DNA of 64,000 nucleotides, taken from assembly GCF_020711255.1 (NCBI RefSeq), contig NZ_JAJFAW010000015.1, positions 1 to 64,000 on the forward strand, read 5' to 3'. The DNA is from Hymenobacter plasmatis. Lineage in GTDB: Bacteria; Bacteroidota; Bacteroidia; Cytophagales; Hymenobacteraceae. Below are positions 27,769-36,419 of the stretch, piece by piece. The notes beneath the pieces were generated by a model that made no database searches, was not told the DNA's origin, and was given only the letters and a program-made list of their open reading frames with translations. The position numbers and the translations under genes were made by a program. Within the stretch, counting starts at the first letter, position 1. Every line of letters starts with the position of its first letter.

Positions 27769-27776
27769 CAAATTTA
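27769..27776 (-). promoter_or_regulatory. Minus-7 box upstream of ugd
   Basis: TAAATTTG on the minus strand matches TAnnTTTG and lies 38 bases before the ugd start in the 145-base gap after the membrane glycosyltransferase. No clear minus-33 TTTG was seen. If real, ugd-uxs has its own promoter besides any read-through from asnB. Confidence 0.5.
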
Positions 27777-27876
27777 GTCTTTCAATGCCCATTCGGGCTA
27801 AACCCTTCTTGTCAGCTTCATTATTCTTGCTGGCACTACTGTTACGAATAGTCTGGTCTTGAGCCCACTACAGCTA

Positions 27877-29463
27877 TTACTCAACACTAAGAATCCGGAA
27901 ATCATAGTCGTGCTTTTGCAGGAGGGCACGCTGCTTTGGATTGTGCCCTTCAAACTGGTACGGCGTATACTTCATAAAATAAGGTACTGAAGCTGCCACC
28001 TTTCCTAGAGTAGCTGGCGGGGCTTGATAACAGCTTATGGGATAGAGGTACGCAAAATTTACGAATTGGTACTTGGGAGAAGAAGATGTGCGTTGGTCGC
28101 GGATACGAGGCCCAAACAAGCGGTAATACACAACTCCTTTGTCACATCCAGTGATATCGATGCTGGCTATCTGTCGAGCATCTTGGATGCCACAGTCATA
28201 GGCAACATCACAGGGGTAGGTTACGGTGCGGTAGGCTCTTTCGAACGCACCGAAATGCCATAGCGCAAGAGCCCAGCCGCTCATCACCAGAGTGGTTTTG
28301 CTCTGTTGCCAGTGGCAGGCGGCACTATGCAAGGCCACCAAAGCGCCCAGAAGGATGATTGGAACGAAGAAATGCAGGATTCGGCCGTAGAATACCAGTT
28401 TATGTGCAAACTGAACGGCCGCTGCATAGCCAAACCAGGCTACGAAACTGATAGTCATTAAAGCACAGATTAAAAGCAAAGAATCTTTACTCAGGAACTG
28501 GTGAGCATGGGCTGCGTGCAAGTGGCGGATACTTAGCAGAAGTCCTGCCCCAAAAAGCACTAGTAGCCCCACCCCTAACAATCCTTCTACCTCCCAGAAA
28601 TAGTGGCCAATGAAGCTAAACCCTTCTTCAAAGCTGCCTTGGGTTACGGTGGTGGCTATATAGCGGCTGCTTGCCAGGTAGGAAGTATCTGAGAGTTGGG
28701 CTAAGGCTTCAAAGAGCACGAGCACTGCTACTAGTCCAGCCAGCTGCGCGCCTAATGGTCCAAAGGAAACGGGTTTGTTGGCATGTCCAATTTTAACTCT
28801 TGGGGCCATAGCCATCCACGCAGTGAGCGCCAGAAGGACTGCCGGGCCCATAAAATAACCTGGGTACACTGCATAGCTAATCCCCGAAATCAGCCCAACC
28901 CACCAATATCGGCTAATGGGTTTTTTCTCGGCGGGTGACAGCAGGAGCCATAATGCCAAAAGGAAGAAAAAGAGGGAGTGGTCGTAGGGCAGGATGTGGC
29001 GCAGGTACAGATTGGTGTTGACTAGGCTTGAATACAGGGCTACACCCAGCAATGCAAAGCTTACCGGGAAGAACCGACGATAAATCTGGTACAGCAGCAG
29101 CATGTTCAGGCTCATAATGAGCACGTTGAACGCCTGCGGCACCTGCAAGGAGGGCGGTGTGTTGGGATTGAGCTGGAAAAGCACGAGAAGCGCTGCCTGC
29201 CCCAGGCCGGGAATGACCCGCCACAGGCCGTCGCCGGGGCGGGCGCCCATGGAGTTGATGGCTTGCAGGAACTCCCGGACGTGGCCTTCGCTGAGTGCAC
29301 GCAGGCCCAACATGGCGGTGACGTAACGCCGCTCGTCGACAAAGGCCATGGTGCCCTTGCCGATTAAACTGAGCCTTACCACGGTGACCACCACGCCCGC
29401 CAATAGCCCAAGCTGCTGGAGCCGGCTCAATTGCTGCCACCAGAGCAGCCCGCGCCTCAGCAC
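27877..29463 (-). CDS. Polytopic membrane protein, GT39/ArnT-like glycosyltransferase
   Basis: About 528 residues if started at GTG 29463, just 4 bases after the asnB stop; earlier starts would lie inside asnB. The first hydrophobic helix is followed by AFVDERRYV, a DER loop like that of GT39/PMT and ArnT-type polyprenyl-phosphate sugar transferases. Ten or so further membrane segments follow, then a soluble C-terminal tail with AYDCGIQDARQIASIDITG. Position behind asnB and before ugd-uxs suggests it decorates a surface glycan or lipid. No ATG is available near the expected N-terminus, so the GTG start is inferred. Substrate unknown. Confidence 0.75.
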   Translation of the reverse strand: MLRRGLLWWQQLSRLQQLGLLAGVVVTVVRLSLIGKGTMAFVDERRYVTAMLGLRALSEGHVREFLQAINSMGARPGDGLWRVIPGLGQAALLVLFQLNPNTPPSLQVPQAFNVLIMSLNMLLLYQIYRRFFPVSFALLGVALYSSLVNTNLYLRHILPYDHSLFFFLLALWLLLSPAEKKPISRYWWVGLISGISYAVYPGYFMGPAVLLALTAWMAMAPRVKIGHANKPVSFGPLGAQLAGLVAVLVLFEALAQLSDTSYLASSRYIATTVTQGSFEEGFSFIGHYFWEVEGLLGVGLLVLFGAGLLLSIRHLHAAHAHQFLSKDSLLLICALMTISFVAWFGYAAAVQFAHKLVFYGRILHFFVPIILLGALVALHSAACHWQQSKTTLVMSGWALALWHFGAFERAYRTVTYPCDVAYDCGIQDARQIASIDITGCDKGVVYYRLFGPRIRDQRTSSSPKYQFVNFAYLYPISCYQAPPATLGKVAASVPYFMKYTPYQFEGHNPKQRALLQKHDYDFRILSVE

Positions 29464-29467
29464 GACC

Positions 29468-31372
29468 TTAGGCCATGTACTGTTTCCACCAGGTCTGGAA
29501 CACGATGAGGCCCCAGATACGGGCGTGCACGTCTCCTGGGCTGCGTGAAAACAGCTGGGTTTTGAGCGCGCGAACCGCAGTGACGTCGAAGATGCCCTGG
29601 CTTTCGATGAACTCGTCACGCAGCAGGTCATTCTCAATCAGAGAGCGCAGTTCGCCGCGCATCCACTTGAGCAACGGCACCTCGAAGCCGTGCTTGGGCC
29701 GGTCGTAGAGCTCGGCGGGGAGCTCGGAACGGAAGGCATCCTGCACGATTTTCTTTTTCATCGTGGCATCCACTTTGCTGCTCACGGGCAGGGAGAAGGC
29801 GAAGTTGACCACCTTGTAATCCAAGAAGGGCGTGCGCACTTCCAGCGAGTTGGCCATGCTCATCATGTCCACTTTGGTGAGCATGTCGTAGGGCAGCACC
29901 AGCGTCATGTCGGTGAGCAGTACCTCGTTGAGGTCGCCATCGGCGTGCAGGTGCTCCAGAATGTCCTTGCGGCGCTTGACCAGGGCTTTCTTGCCCACTT
30001 TGCGGCGGCTTTCGGCGCTGAGCAGGTTGCGGGCATCGGTAGCCGAGGCGAAGGAAGCCCAATCCCAGTAACGGTCTTTCACGCCGGCCAGCATGCCGCG
30101 CGAGAAGCGCTGCAGCTGCCGCACCCGGTTGCCCAGAAAGGAGTTGCGCGACTTGGGCAGCATATCCCACAGGAAATTGAGCCCGGTTACAGCTTCAGCC
30201 TTGAAGCCGCCCTGCCGCACTTTAAACTCGCCCATGTGCTTGTTGTAGCCGCCAAACATTTCGTCGGCGCCGTCGCCGCTCAGGGCCACGGTCACCTTTT
30301 GGCGGGTGCGCTGGCTGAGGATGTACACGGCTAGGGCCGAGGAATCGGCAAACGGCTCATCGAGGTACGACAGCATGTCGTGGATGTGCTCGTAGAGGTC
30401 GTTATTAGTCAACGAAAACACCGTGTGGTTGGTGTTGTGGCGGGCCGCTACCAGGTTGGCGTACTTGGTTTCGTCGAAGAATGGCTCGTCTTTGAAGCCG
30501 ATGCTGAACGTGTTGAGGTGGGGCGTGTGGCGGGCGGCCAGGGCCGTAATCACGCTCGAGTCGATGCCACCGCTCAGGAAAGCGCCTAGGGGCACATCGG
30601 CCACCAGGCGGCGCTGCACGGCGCCGTCCATCAGCTCAACCAGCTTTTTCTGCTGCTGCTCGTAGCTGAGCTTGTTTTTGGCAACCTTTTTTGGGTCGTA
30701 AGGGATTTTATACCACGCCTTGCCCACCACCTTGTTGTCTTTGATGTAGAGGTAGTGGCCGGGCAGCATTTTCTTCACGCCCTTAAAAATGCTGGCCGGG
30801 CCGGGGATGTAGTTGAGCTGCAAATACTGGCTCAGGGCCACGTAATCGAGCTTGCGGGGCACGCCCAGCGCCATCATCGACTTCATTTCCGAAGCGAAAA
30901 ACAGCTTGTCTTCGTCGCGGTAGATGAGCAGCGGCTTTACGCCGTACCGGTCGCGGGCAATGAAGAGGGAATTTTCCTCCTTATCGAAGATGGCGAGGGC
31001 AAAAAAGCCGTTCAGCTTTTTGATAAACCCGCGTCCTTCGGTGATGTACAATTGCAGAATGACCTCGGTATCGGTCTGCGAGTGGAACTGACAGCCGCGC
31101 TTAACCAGCTTCTCGCGGAGCTCCCGAAAGTTGAAAATCTCGCCGTTGAAGACAATCGTGTACCGGCCGGCGGCATCGGACATGGGCTGGTTGCCATCGG
31201 CCGAAAGGTCGAGGATGGCCAGCCGCCGAAAGCCCAGTCCGCACTGGTCGTACACGAAGTGGCCCTCCGAATCGGGACCGCGGCGAATGATGGCGTCGGT
31301 AGACGCTTGCAGGTTGGCCAATGACTGACGACCTGTTTCCGTAAAGGCAAATACTCCAGTTATTCCGCACAT
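29468..31372 (-). CDS. asnB: Asparagine synthase, glutamine-hydrolysing
   Basis: A 634-residue enzyme that must start at Met 31372, so that Cys2 (MCGITGVFAF) becomes the N-terminal nucleophile of the glutaminase domain. RRGPDSEGH, LGFRRLAILDLS and VFNGEIFNFRELR follow. The synthetase domain has the ATP pyrophosphatase loop FLSGGIDSSVI near residue 255 and LSGDGADEMFGGYNKH near 370. It makes asparagine, or amidates a related carboxylate; asnB-like genes are common in polysaccharide loci, where they may amidate uronic acids, and ugd lies downstream. A TACTTTTG box is just upstream. The downstream gene starts 4 bases after its stop. Confidence 0.93.
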   Translation of the reverse strand: MCGITGVFAFTETGRQSLANLQASTDAIIRRGPDSEGHFVYDQCGLGFRRLAILDLSADGNQPMSDAAGRYTIVFNGEIFNFRELREKLVKRGCQFHSQTDTEVILQLYITEGRGFIKKLNGFFALAIFDKEENSLFIARDRYGVKPLLIYRDEDKLFFASEMKSMMALGVPRKLDYVALSQYLQLNYIPGPASIFKGVKKMLPGHYLYIKDNKVVGKAWYKIPYDPKKVAKNKLSYEQQQKKLVELMDGAVQRRLVADVPLGAFLSGGIDSSVITALAARHTPHLNTFSIGFKDEPFFDETKYANLVAARHNTNHTVFSLTNNDLYEHIHDMLSYLDEPFADSSALAVYILSQRTRQKVTVALSGDGADEMFGGYNKHMGEFKVRQGGFKAEAVTGLNFLWDMLPKSRNSFLGNRVRQLQRFSRGMLAGVKDRYWDWASFASATDARNLLSAESRRKVGKKALVKRRKDILEHLHADGDLNEVLLTDMTLVLPYDMLTKVDMMSMANSLEVRTPFLDYKVVNFAFSLPVSSKVDATMKKKIVQDAFRSELPAELYDRPKHGFEVPLLKWMRGELRSLIENDLLRDEFIESQGIFDVTAVRALKTQLFSRSPGDVHARIWGLIVFQTWWKQYMA

Positions 31373-31381
31373 AGTAGCTCG

Positions 31382-31389
31382 CAAAAGTA
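31382..31389 (-). promoter_or_regulatory. Minus-7 box upstream of asnB
   Basis: TACTTTTG on the minus strand matches TAnnTTTG and lies 9 bases before the asnB ATG, so the transcript would have a very short leader or none. Such a tight arrangement recurs upstream of the NlpC/P60 gene (35,625) in this window. No good minus-33 element was found. Confidence 0.45.
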
Positions 31390-31567
31390 CGCCCCCGCAA
31401 CCTAAAGCACAGCCACGGGGTATTGTCAGCAGCGCAAATAGCCGCCAATTCTCTTCAATTGCCGCGTTTACGCATTTCCATTCGGCACGGCTGACCTGAC
31501 TTTGGCCCAGCTTGGCCGCGCAGCCTGCCCACTTCTTCAGTCACATCCCTTCTTTTTCTTCCCTGCC

Positions 31568-32062
31568 ATGAACATCGACGAACAATTCCAGGCTGCTGCC
31601 GAAAAAATTAACAACCTGCCTCCCAATATAGCCGCGGCTTACATGACGGAGCTCTACGGCCTCTACAAACAGGCCACCCAAGGCGACGTAAACATGAAAG
31701 CCGGCGAGGTAGACCCCAACGCCGCCGACCAGCCCGACGGCCAGGCGGGCCTCTCGCAAGCCCAATGGGACTCGTGGAATCATTTTAAAGGCATTCCCGA
31801 GGAGGAAGCCAAGCGGCGCTACATAGCCCGGGCCGCAGAAATCGCCGACAGCAACGATGCGGGCGCCCCCACCAATACCGTTCCCACCGACGCCGCCACC
31901 AATGCCCCGGCCGGAGATTCCGATAGCCTCACTGATAATACCACCACGCGCCAGCCCAACCAAGGGCCCGGCCAAAGCACCACGGGTGGCTTGCAAGGCG
32001 ACATCACTCTGGGGGCTCCCTACGGCGGCGAAGACCTGCTAAAAGGCCAACAGTCGAAGTAA
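31568..32062 (+). CDS. Acyl-CoA-binding protein with disordered C-terminal tail
   Basis: Residues 1-92 are a clear ACBP domain: FQAAAEKINNLPP, YMTELYGLYKQATQGDVN (residues 25-42, the YGLYKQATxGD signature) and AQWDSWNHFKGIPEEEAKRRYI (65-86, with the KWDAW-type pair). The domain carries medium to long-chain acyl-CoA esters in the cytosol. The remaining 73 residues are rich in Asn, Asp, Thr, Gly and Gln with no predicted fold, an extension beyond the usual 85-95 residues. The start at 31568 is the ATG matching the family; a longer frame upstream has no support. A strong terminator follows at 32,098. Confidence 0.88.
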   Translation: MNIDEQFQAAAEKINNLPPNIAAAYMTELYGLYKQATQGDVNMKAGEVDPNAADQPDGQAGLSQAQWDSWNHFKGIPEEEAKRRYIARAAEIADSNDAGAPTNTVPTDAATNAPAGDSDSLTDNTTTRQPNQGPGQSTTGGLQGDITLGAPYGGEDLLKGQQSK

Positions 32063-32097
32063 GGAAGCCTCGCTACTTGCCCAATATTTTTATCTTG

Positions 32098-32135
32098 AAC
32101 ACAAAGCCGGCTCCCCTCAGGGCCGGCTTTGTGTT
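32098..32135 (+). terminator. Intrinsic terminator after the ACBP gene
   Basis: AACACAAAGCCGGC and its exact reverse complement GCCGGCTTTGTGTT form a 14-bp stem with a 10-base loop, 35 bases after the stop codon, followed by a short T-rich stretch. Confidence 0.8.
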
Positions 32136-32328
32136 TATCGCCTGAACGCAGTTTCTCACCCGGTTTGAAGGCAGTATAGATTCAGCTCAAGAATAGTTGA
32201 GGAGGCATGGCCATTACCCAAAATCCAGCAGAAGCCCCGGCGACAGTTGCCGGAGCCAATTGCGCAGTATAATTGCCAATCGGAACAATAGCTCCACTCC
32301 TCCCCATATTGTTGGCTTCTTAGCTTTT

Positions 32329-33993
32329 ATGAACCGTCGTATCTTTTTGAATCACGGCACCCGTGCCGCTCTCACCGCCGCGCTGCTGCCGGCCGTGGCC
32401 TGCCAAACCACCACCGACAAGAAGATGACGGAGACCGCGGCCGATACCGCAGGCCCGCCTACTGCCGAAACAAATTCGGCTGAGACCCCAGCCAATGAGG
32501 CATTTGACCTGCAGGAAGCCACCGTGGCTGACCTACAGGACCGCATGGCCAAAGGCACCGAAACCGCCCGCAGCCTGTGCGAGAAATACCTGAGCCGCAT
32601 CAAGGCCTTGAACGAGCAAGGACCGATGCTGCGCGCCGTTATCGAAACCAACCCGGACGCCCTTACCATTGCCGATGGCCTCGACAAGGAGCGCAAAGCC
32701 GGCAAAGTCCGCGGGCCGCTCCACGGCATTCCGGTGTTAATTAAGGACAACATCGACAGCGGCGACCAAATGATGACCACGGCCGGCGCCACGGCCCTGG
32801 CCGGGCACAAGGCCAAGCAGGATGCCTTTATTGTACAGAAGCTGCGCACTGCCGGCGCGGTGCTGCTGGGCAAAACCAACCTGAGCGAATGGGCCAACTT
32901 CCGGTCCTCGCACTCGGTGAGCGGCTGGAGCAGCCGCGGACTCCAAACCCGCAATCCCTACGTGCTCGACCGCTCCACCAGTGGCTCCAGTTCTGGCTCG
33001 GGCGCGGCGGTGGCGGCCAACTTATGCGCCGTGGCCATCGGCACCGAAACCGACGGCTCGGTGGTCTCGCCTTCGTCCTGCAACGGCCTCGTGGGCCTCA
33101 AGCCTACGGTGGGCTTGCTCAGCCGCAGCGGCATCATTCCCATTTCCAGCACCCAGGACACTGCCGGCCCCATGACCCGCACCGTGCGCGATGCCGCCAT
33201 TCTCCTCGGCGCCCTCGCTGGCCCCGACCCCGCCGACCCCGCCAAACTGCCCAGCCCCACTCCAATTCCGGCCGACTATACCACGTTCCTCAAAGCCGAT
33301 GCCCTCACCGGCCAGCGCCTGGGGGTCGAGAAAGCCCACCTCAACGGGCCACCCGCCGTGGCGGCACTCCTGAAAGACGCCATTGCCGTGCTGAAGGCAA
33401 AAGGCGCCACCATTGTGGAAGTTGAGCTGGTAAAGAAAACCAACCCGCTCAACGACGCCGAATTTGACGTGCTCCTCTATGAGTTTAAAGACGGCGTGAA
33501 TAAATACCTGGCCGGCGCCGGGGCCGCCGTGCACAACCTGGCCGATGTCATTGCCTTCAACAACGCACACGCGGCGGAGGCCATGCCCATCTTCAAGCAG
33601 GAAACGCTGATTGCCTCCGAAAAAACCGATGGCCTGAACAGCGCCAAATACAAAGCCGCCGTGCACAAAACGGTAACGGAATCGCGCAAGGCGCTCGATG
33701 GCGTGCTGCACGACAATCAGCTTACCGCCATTATCGGGGTGACTACCGGGCCCGCCTGCTGCATCGATTGGGTGAACGGGGACTATTCCACTGGAGTCGA
33801 TTTTTCGTCGCCGGCGGCAATGGCCGGCTACCCCCACCTCACCGTGCCCATGGGGCAGGTTCGGGGCCTGCCGGTAGGTTTGTCCTTCGTTGGACCAGCC
33901 TATCACGAAGGCCAGCTGCTGGCGCTTGGATTTGCCTATGAGCAGGCCTCGCACAAGCGCGCTGTGCCCAAAATGCTGCGCACGGTGGTTTAA
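32329..33993 (+). CDS. Amidase signature family enzyme, exported
   Basis: About 554 residues from ATG 32329 ([20 protein letters not shown]), which has a two-Arg N-terminus and a VACQ lipobox-like stretch, so it is probably exported and lipid-anchored. After a Thr/Ala-rich linker the amidase domain begins near residue 65. The Ser-cisSer-Lys triad is visible: VLIKDNID (Lys), [14 protein letters not shown] with the cis-Ser, and [13 protein letters not shown] with the nucleophilic Ser. [12 protein letters not shown] is also conserved. The substrate could be a peptide amide or other carboxamide and cannot be named. It converges on the oxidase gene and shares a bidirectional terminator. Confidence 0.88.
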   Translation: MNRRIFLNHGTRAALTAALLPAVACQTTTDKKMTETAADTAGPPTAETNSAETPANEAFDLQEATVADLQDRMAKGTETARSLCEKYLSRIKALNEQGPMLRAVIETNPDALTIADGLDKERKAGKVRGPLHGIPVLIKDNIDSGDQMMTTAGATALAGHKAKQDAFIVQKLRTAGAVLLGKTNLSEWANFRSSHSVSGWSSRGLQTRNPYVLDRSTSGSSSGSGAAVAANLCAVAIGTETDGSVVSPSSCNGLVGLKPTVGLLSRSGIIPISSTQDTAGPMTRTVRDAAILLGALAGPDPADPAKLPSPTPIPADYTTFLKADALTGQRLGVEKAHLNGPPAVAALLKDAIAVLKAKGATIVEVELVKKTNPLNDAEFDVLLYEFKDGVNKYLAGAGAAVHNLADVIAFNNAHAAEAMPIFKQETLIASEKTDGLNSAKYKAAVHKTVTESRKALDGVLHDNQLTAIIGVTTGPACCIDWVNGDYSTGVDFSSPAAMAGYPHLTVPMGQVRGLPVGLSFVGPAYHEGQLLALGFAYEQASHKRAVPKMLRTVV

Positions 33994-34014
33994 GTCTGGG
34001 AGCACCCCCTGGCA

Positions 34015-34177
34015 CCTCACCCCCGGCCCCTCTCCAAAAGAGAGGGGAGTCTAACGCTAATCCAATGAAAAAAAGCCCCAGCTCAATATTGAGCTGGGGC
34101 TTTTTGTTTTTTTTAGAAATTGAGCTAAACCTGGTGACGTGGCTCCCCTCTCTTTTGGAGAGGGGCCGGGGGTGAGG
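34015..34177. repeat. 35-bp inverted repeat pair around a bidirectional terminator
   Basis: CCTCACCCCCGGCCCCTCTC starts the left arm (34,015-34,049), and its exact reverse complement is at 34,143-34,177. Each arm also contains a small internal hairpin (CCCCTCTC/GAGAGGGG). This arrangement lies between convergent genes. Similar GGCCCCTCTCC-type repeats are known as dispersed elements in several bacterial genomes; I can see only this one pair in the window. Confidence 0.75.
34070..34105. terminator. Bidirectional intrinsic terminator
   Basis: AAAAAGCCCCAGCTCAAT is followed at once by its exact reverse complement (18-bp arms with no spacer), giving A and T tracts on both sides. It lies between the convergent amidase (plus) and oxidase (minus) genes and can terminate both. 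Confidence 0.88.
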
Positions 34178-34184
34178 TTTGCCT

Positions 34185-35594
34185 CTAAAATATCTTCCCC
34201 GGATTCAGGATACCGTGCGGGTCGAATACTCCCTTAATGCCGCGCATCAGGTTGAGGTTGGCTTCGGCCAGGGCGATGCCGATATAGCCTTTTTGCACTA
34301 GCCCAATGCCGTGTTCACCGGAAATGGTGCCGCCGAGTTTCACGCACAGTTCAAATATTTCGGTAATGGGCTGGCGCAGGCCCACGTTCCACATTTCGTC
34401 GTCGAGGTCGCCGCGGATGATGTTGACGTGCAGGTTGCCATCGCCGGCGTGGCCGTAGCACACGCTTTTGAAGCCGTAGCGGGCACCGATTTCCTTCACG
34501 CCTTTCAGCAGGGTGGGCAGTTCGGCGCGGGGCACCACGGTGTCTTCTTCCTTATACACCGAGTTGTAGCGCACCGAATTGCCGATGTTGCGGCGAATTT
34601 TCCAGAGCTCATCCTTCTGGGTGGCGTTGTCGGCGAGCAGGATTTCGCCCACATCGTACTTCTCGAGCACCCCATACACCTGCTCAGCTTCTTTATAGAG
34701 CTGGTCCAAATCCTGGCCATCCAGCTCAATAAGCAGATGGGCCTTGATGTCTTCGGGCAACGTGAGCGGGATGTTCAGGTAATCGGAAGACCAGGCAATT
34801 GCCTCGCGCTCCATAAACTCCATGCCCGAGGGGATGATGCCCGCCCGGAACACGGCCGATACCGCATCGGCCGCCTGCTCCTCCTGCCGGAAGGGCACCA
34901 GCATCAGGATATTTTGCTGGGGAAAGGGCAACAGCCGAAACACCACTTTGGTGATAATGCCCAGCGTGCCCTCGGAGCCCACCATGAGCTGGGTGAGGTT
35001 GTAGCCGGTGGAGTTTTTGAGGGTGTTGGCCGCGGTCCAGATTATTTCGCCGGTAGGCAGCACCACCTGCAAGTTGAGCACGTAGTCCCGGGTGGTACCG
35101 TATTTCACCGCTTTGGGGCCGCCGCTGCTGTGGGCCAGGTTGCCGCCCAAGAAACAGCTGCCCTTGCTGGCGGGGTCGGGCGGGTAAAACAGCCCAACTT
35201 CCTTCACCGCATTCTGAAAGGCTTCGTTCACCACGCCTGGCTCCACGGTGGCCTGCAGGTTGCGCTCGTCTATCTGCACAATTTTATTAAGCCGCTCGGT
35301 GCTCAGCACCACGCCGTTGTGGATGGGCAAGGCCCCACCGCTAAGGCCTGTGCCGGCGCCACGGGGCGTGACGGGGATGCGGTGCTCGTGGCACAGGCGC
35401 ATGATTTGGCTAATTTCTTCGGCGTTGGCGGGGCGCAGCACTACATCGGGCGCAAAATGCAGGTCCTCGGTATGGTCACGGCCGTAATCGGCGTACGCGT
35501 CGGCCTCCACGCGCTGGGCGGTGAGGACGTGCGCCGGGCCGACAATGGCCTCAAACTCGACAATTAATTCGGGGGTCAGGGCGTTGAATTGCAT
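34185..35594 (-). CDS. FAD-linked 2-hydroxyacid oxidase/dehydrogenase (GlcD/lactate dehydrogenase-like)
   Basis: A 469-residue flavoenzyme from ATG 35594 (MQFNALTPELIVEFEA). The PCMH-type FAD domain has PVTPRGAGTGLSGGALP near 82 and GSCFLGGNLAHSSGGPKAVKYG near 145-166. The C-terminal FAD-oxidase domain contains CYGHAGDGNLHVNI near 395 and SGEHGIGLVQKGYI near 435, a likely metal site. The family includes glycolate oxidase GlcD, D-lactate and D-2-hydroxyglutarate dehydrogenases; which acid is used here is not clear. There is no GlcE or GlcF partner adjacent. Cytoplasmic. Confidence 0.9.
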   Translation of the reverse strand: MQFNALTPELIVEFEAIVGPAHVLTAQRVEADAYADYGRDHTEDLHFAPDVVLRPANAEEISQIMRLCHEHRIPVTPRGAGTGLSGGALPIHNGVVLSTERLNKIVQIDERNLQATVEPGVVNEAFQNAVKEVGLFYPPDPASKGSCFLGGNLAHSSGGPKAVKYGTTRDYVLNLQVVLPTGEIIWTAANTLKNSTGYNLTQLMVGSEGTLGIITKVVFRLLPFPQQNILMLVPFRQEEQAADAVSAVFRAGIIPSGMEFMEREAIAWSSDYLNIPLTLPEDIKAHLLIELDGQDLDQLYKEAEQVYGVLEKYDVGEILLADNATQKDELWKIRRNIGNSVRYNSVYKEEDTVVPRAELPTLLKGVKEIGARYGFKSVCYGHAGDGNLHVNIIRGDLDDEMWNVGLRQPITEIFELCVKLGGTISGEHGIGLVQKGYIGIALAEANLNLMRGIKGVFDPHGILNPGKIF

Positions 35595-35624
35595 CAGCGG
35601 ATAAACTGGACAGGCCGCACAAAC

Positions 35625-35632
35625 TATATTTG
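35625..35632 (+). promoter_or_regulatory. Minus-7 box upstream of the NlpC/P60 gene
   Basis: TATATTTG matches TAnnTTTG and stands 6 bases before the ATG at 35,639, implying an essentially leaderless mRNA. A good minus-33 TTTG was not found. It lies between divergent genes. Confidence 0.45.
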
Positions 35633-35638
35633 CAGCCA

Positions 35639-36274
35639 ATGGGGAGGGTGACAACGAAGATACTACCGGTACTGCTGCTGGCTTTGCTCTTGCTGGCAGG
35701 TTGCCACCGCAAGCTCAATTACCGCGACGGGCAGTACCGTTCGGCCCGCGAAATGGTCCGCCTGAAAAAGGCCGGCCGCTACGCCAACTCCCGCCCGACG
35801 GACAAAACCAAGACCATCCGCACCACGCCCAGCGGCGCCCGCACCAAGGTGGTCACCAAGCGCCCCATGCGCGTGGGCAGCGCCACCGGCACCCTGGCTT
35901 CGGTGATAGAAGCGGCCCGCTCCTACCAGGGCACACCCTACCTCTACGGTGGCACCACGCGCCTGGGCCTCGACTGCTCAGGCCTGCTGCAACTCTCATT
36001 TGGCCAAGCCGGTGTGAACATTCCGCGGTCCTCAAACGAGCAGGCAGTGTGGGGCACGCCCGTAAGAACCACTGAATTACAGCCCGGGGATTTGGTGTTT
36101 TTCGGAGCCGCGCCGGGCAGCCGCACCATTACCCACGTGGGCCTGGTGACGGTAGTTGACGAGGAAGGTGTGGACTTTATCCATGCGTCTACTTCCCTGG
36201 GAGTTGTTGAAAACAGCTTGGAATCTGACTATTACTTGAGTCGCTTTATTCGTGCGGTGCGGCCTCAACTGTAA
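35639..36274 (+). CDS. NlpC/P60 cell-wall peptidase lipoprotein
   Basis: About 211 residues with a lipoprotein signal (ILPVLLLALLLLAGC, lipobox LAGC). The C-terminal half is an NlpC/P60 domain: GTPYLYGGTTRLGLDCSGLL holds the catalytic Cys, THVGLV the catalytic His, and FIHAS the third polar residue. It presumably cleaves D-glutamyl-diaminopimelate bonds of peptidoglycan from the periplasmic face. A basic linker (KTIRTTPSGARTKVVTKRP) separates the lipid anchor from the domain. ATG 35639 is preferred over a TTG three codons earlier. Confidence 0.9.
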   Translation: MGRVTTKILPVLLLALLLLAGCHRKLNYRDGQYRSAREMVRLKKAGRYANSRPTDKTKTIRTTPSGARTKVVTKRPMRVGSATGTLASVIEAARSYQGTPYLYGGTTRLGLDCSGLLQLSFGQAGVNIPRSSNEQAVWGTPVRTTELQPGDLVFFGAAPGSRTITHVGLVTVVDEEGVDFIHASTSLGVVENSLESDYYLSRFIRAVRPQL

Positions 36275-36367
36275 ATTTCACCTGCTACCTTTGCGGCGTT
36301 AACGGTCAAGTGTGTGATTTTAATGAATAGTAAAATTGCCGTAATCAAGCGCTGCTTTACCTAGCAT

Positions 36368-36375
36368 TACCTTTG
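36368..36375 (+). promoter_or_regulatory. Minus-7 box upstream of Oar-like receptor 1
   Basis: TACCTTTG matches TAnnTTTG, 44 bases before the ATG at 36,420. The segment from here to the ATG (ending ACCAACCCTTTTTGTATG) closely resembles that before the second receptor (39,862-39,914), where the box-to-ATG distance is 45 bases. A second TACCTTTG at 36,286-36,293 is farther upstream. No good minus-33 was seen. Confidence 0.55.
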
Positions 36376-36419
36376 TCTCCATTTCCCTCACCTTTAATAT
36401 TTCCACCAACCCTTTTTGT

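Noticed and set aside
33022..34020. A 332-codon antisense frame over the amidase gene.
   Set aside because: Low-complexity composition and no ribosome site; the amidase triad is clear on the plus strand.
34311..35567. A 418-codon frame antisense to the GlcD-like oxidase.
   Set aside because: Shadow of a gene with a complete FAD signature; composition (His, Val, Gly-rich) is artefactual.
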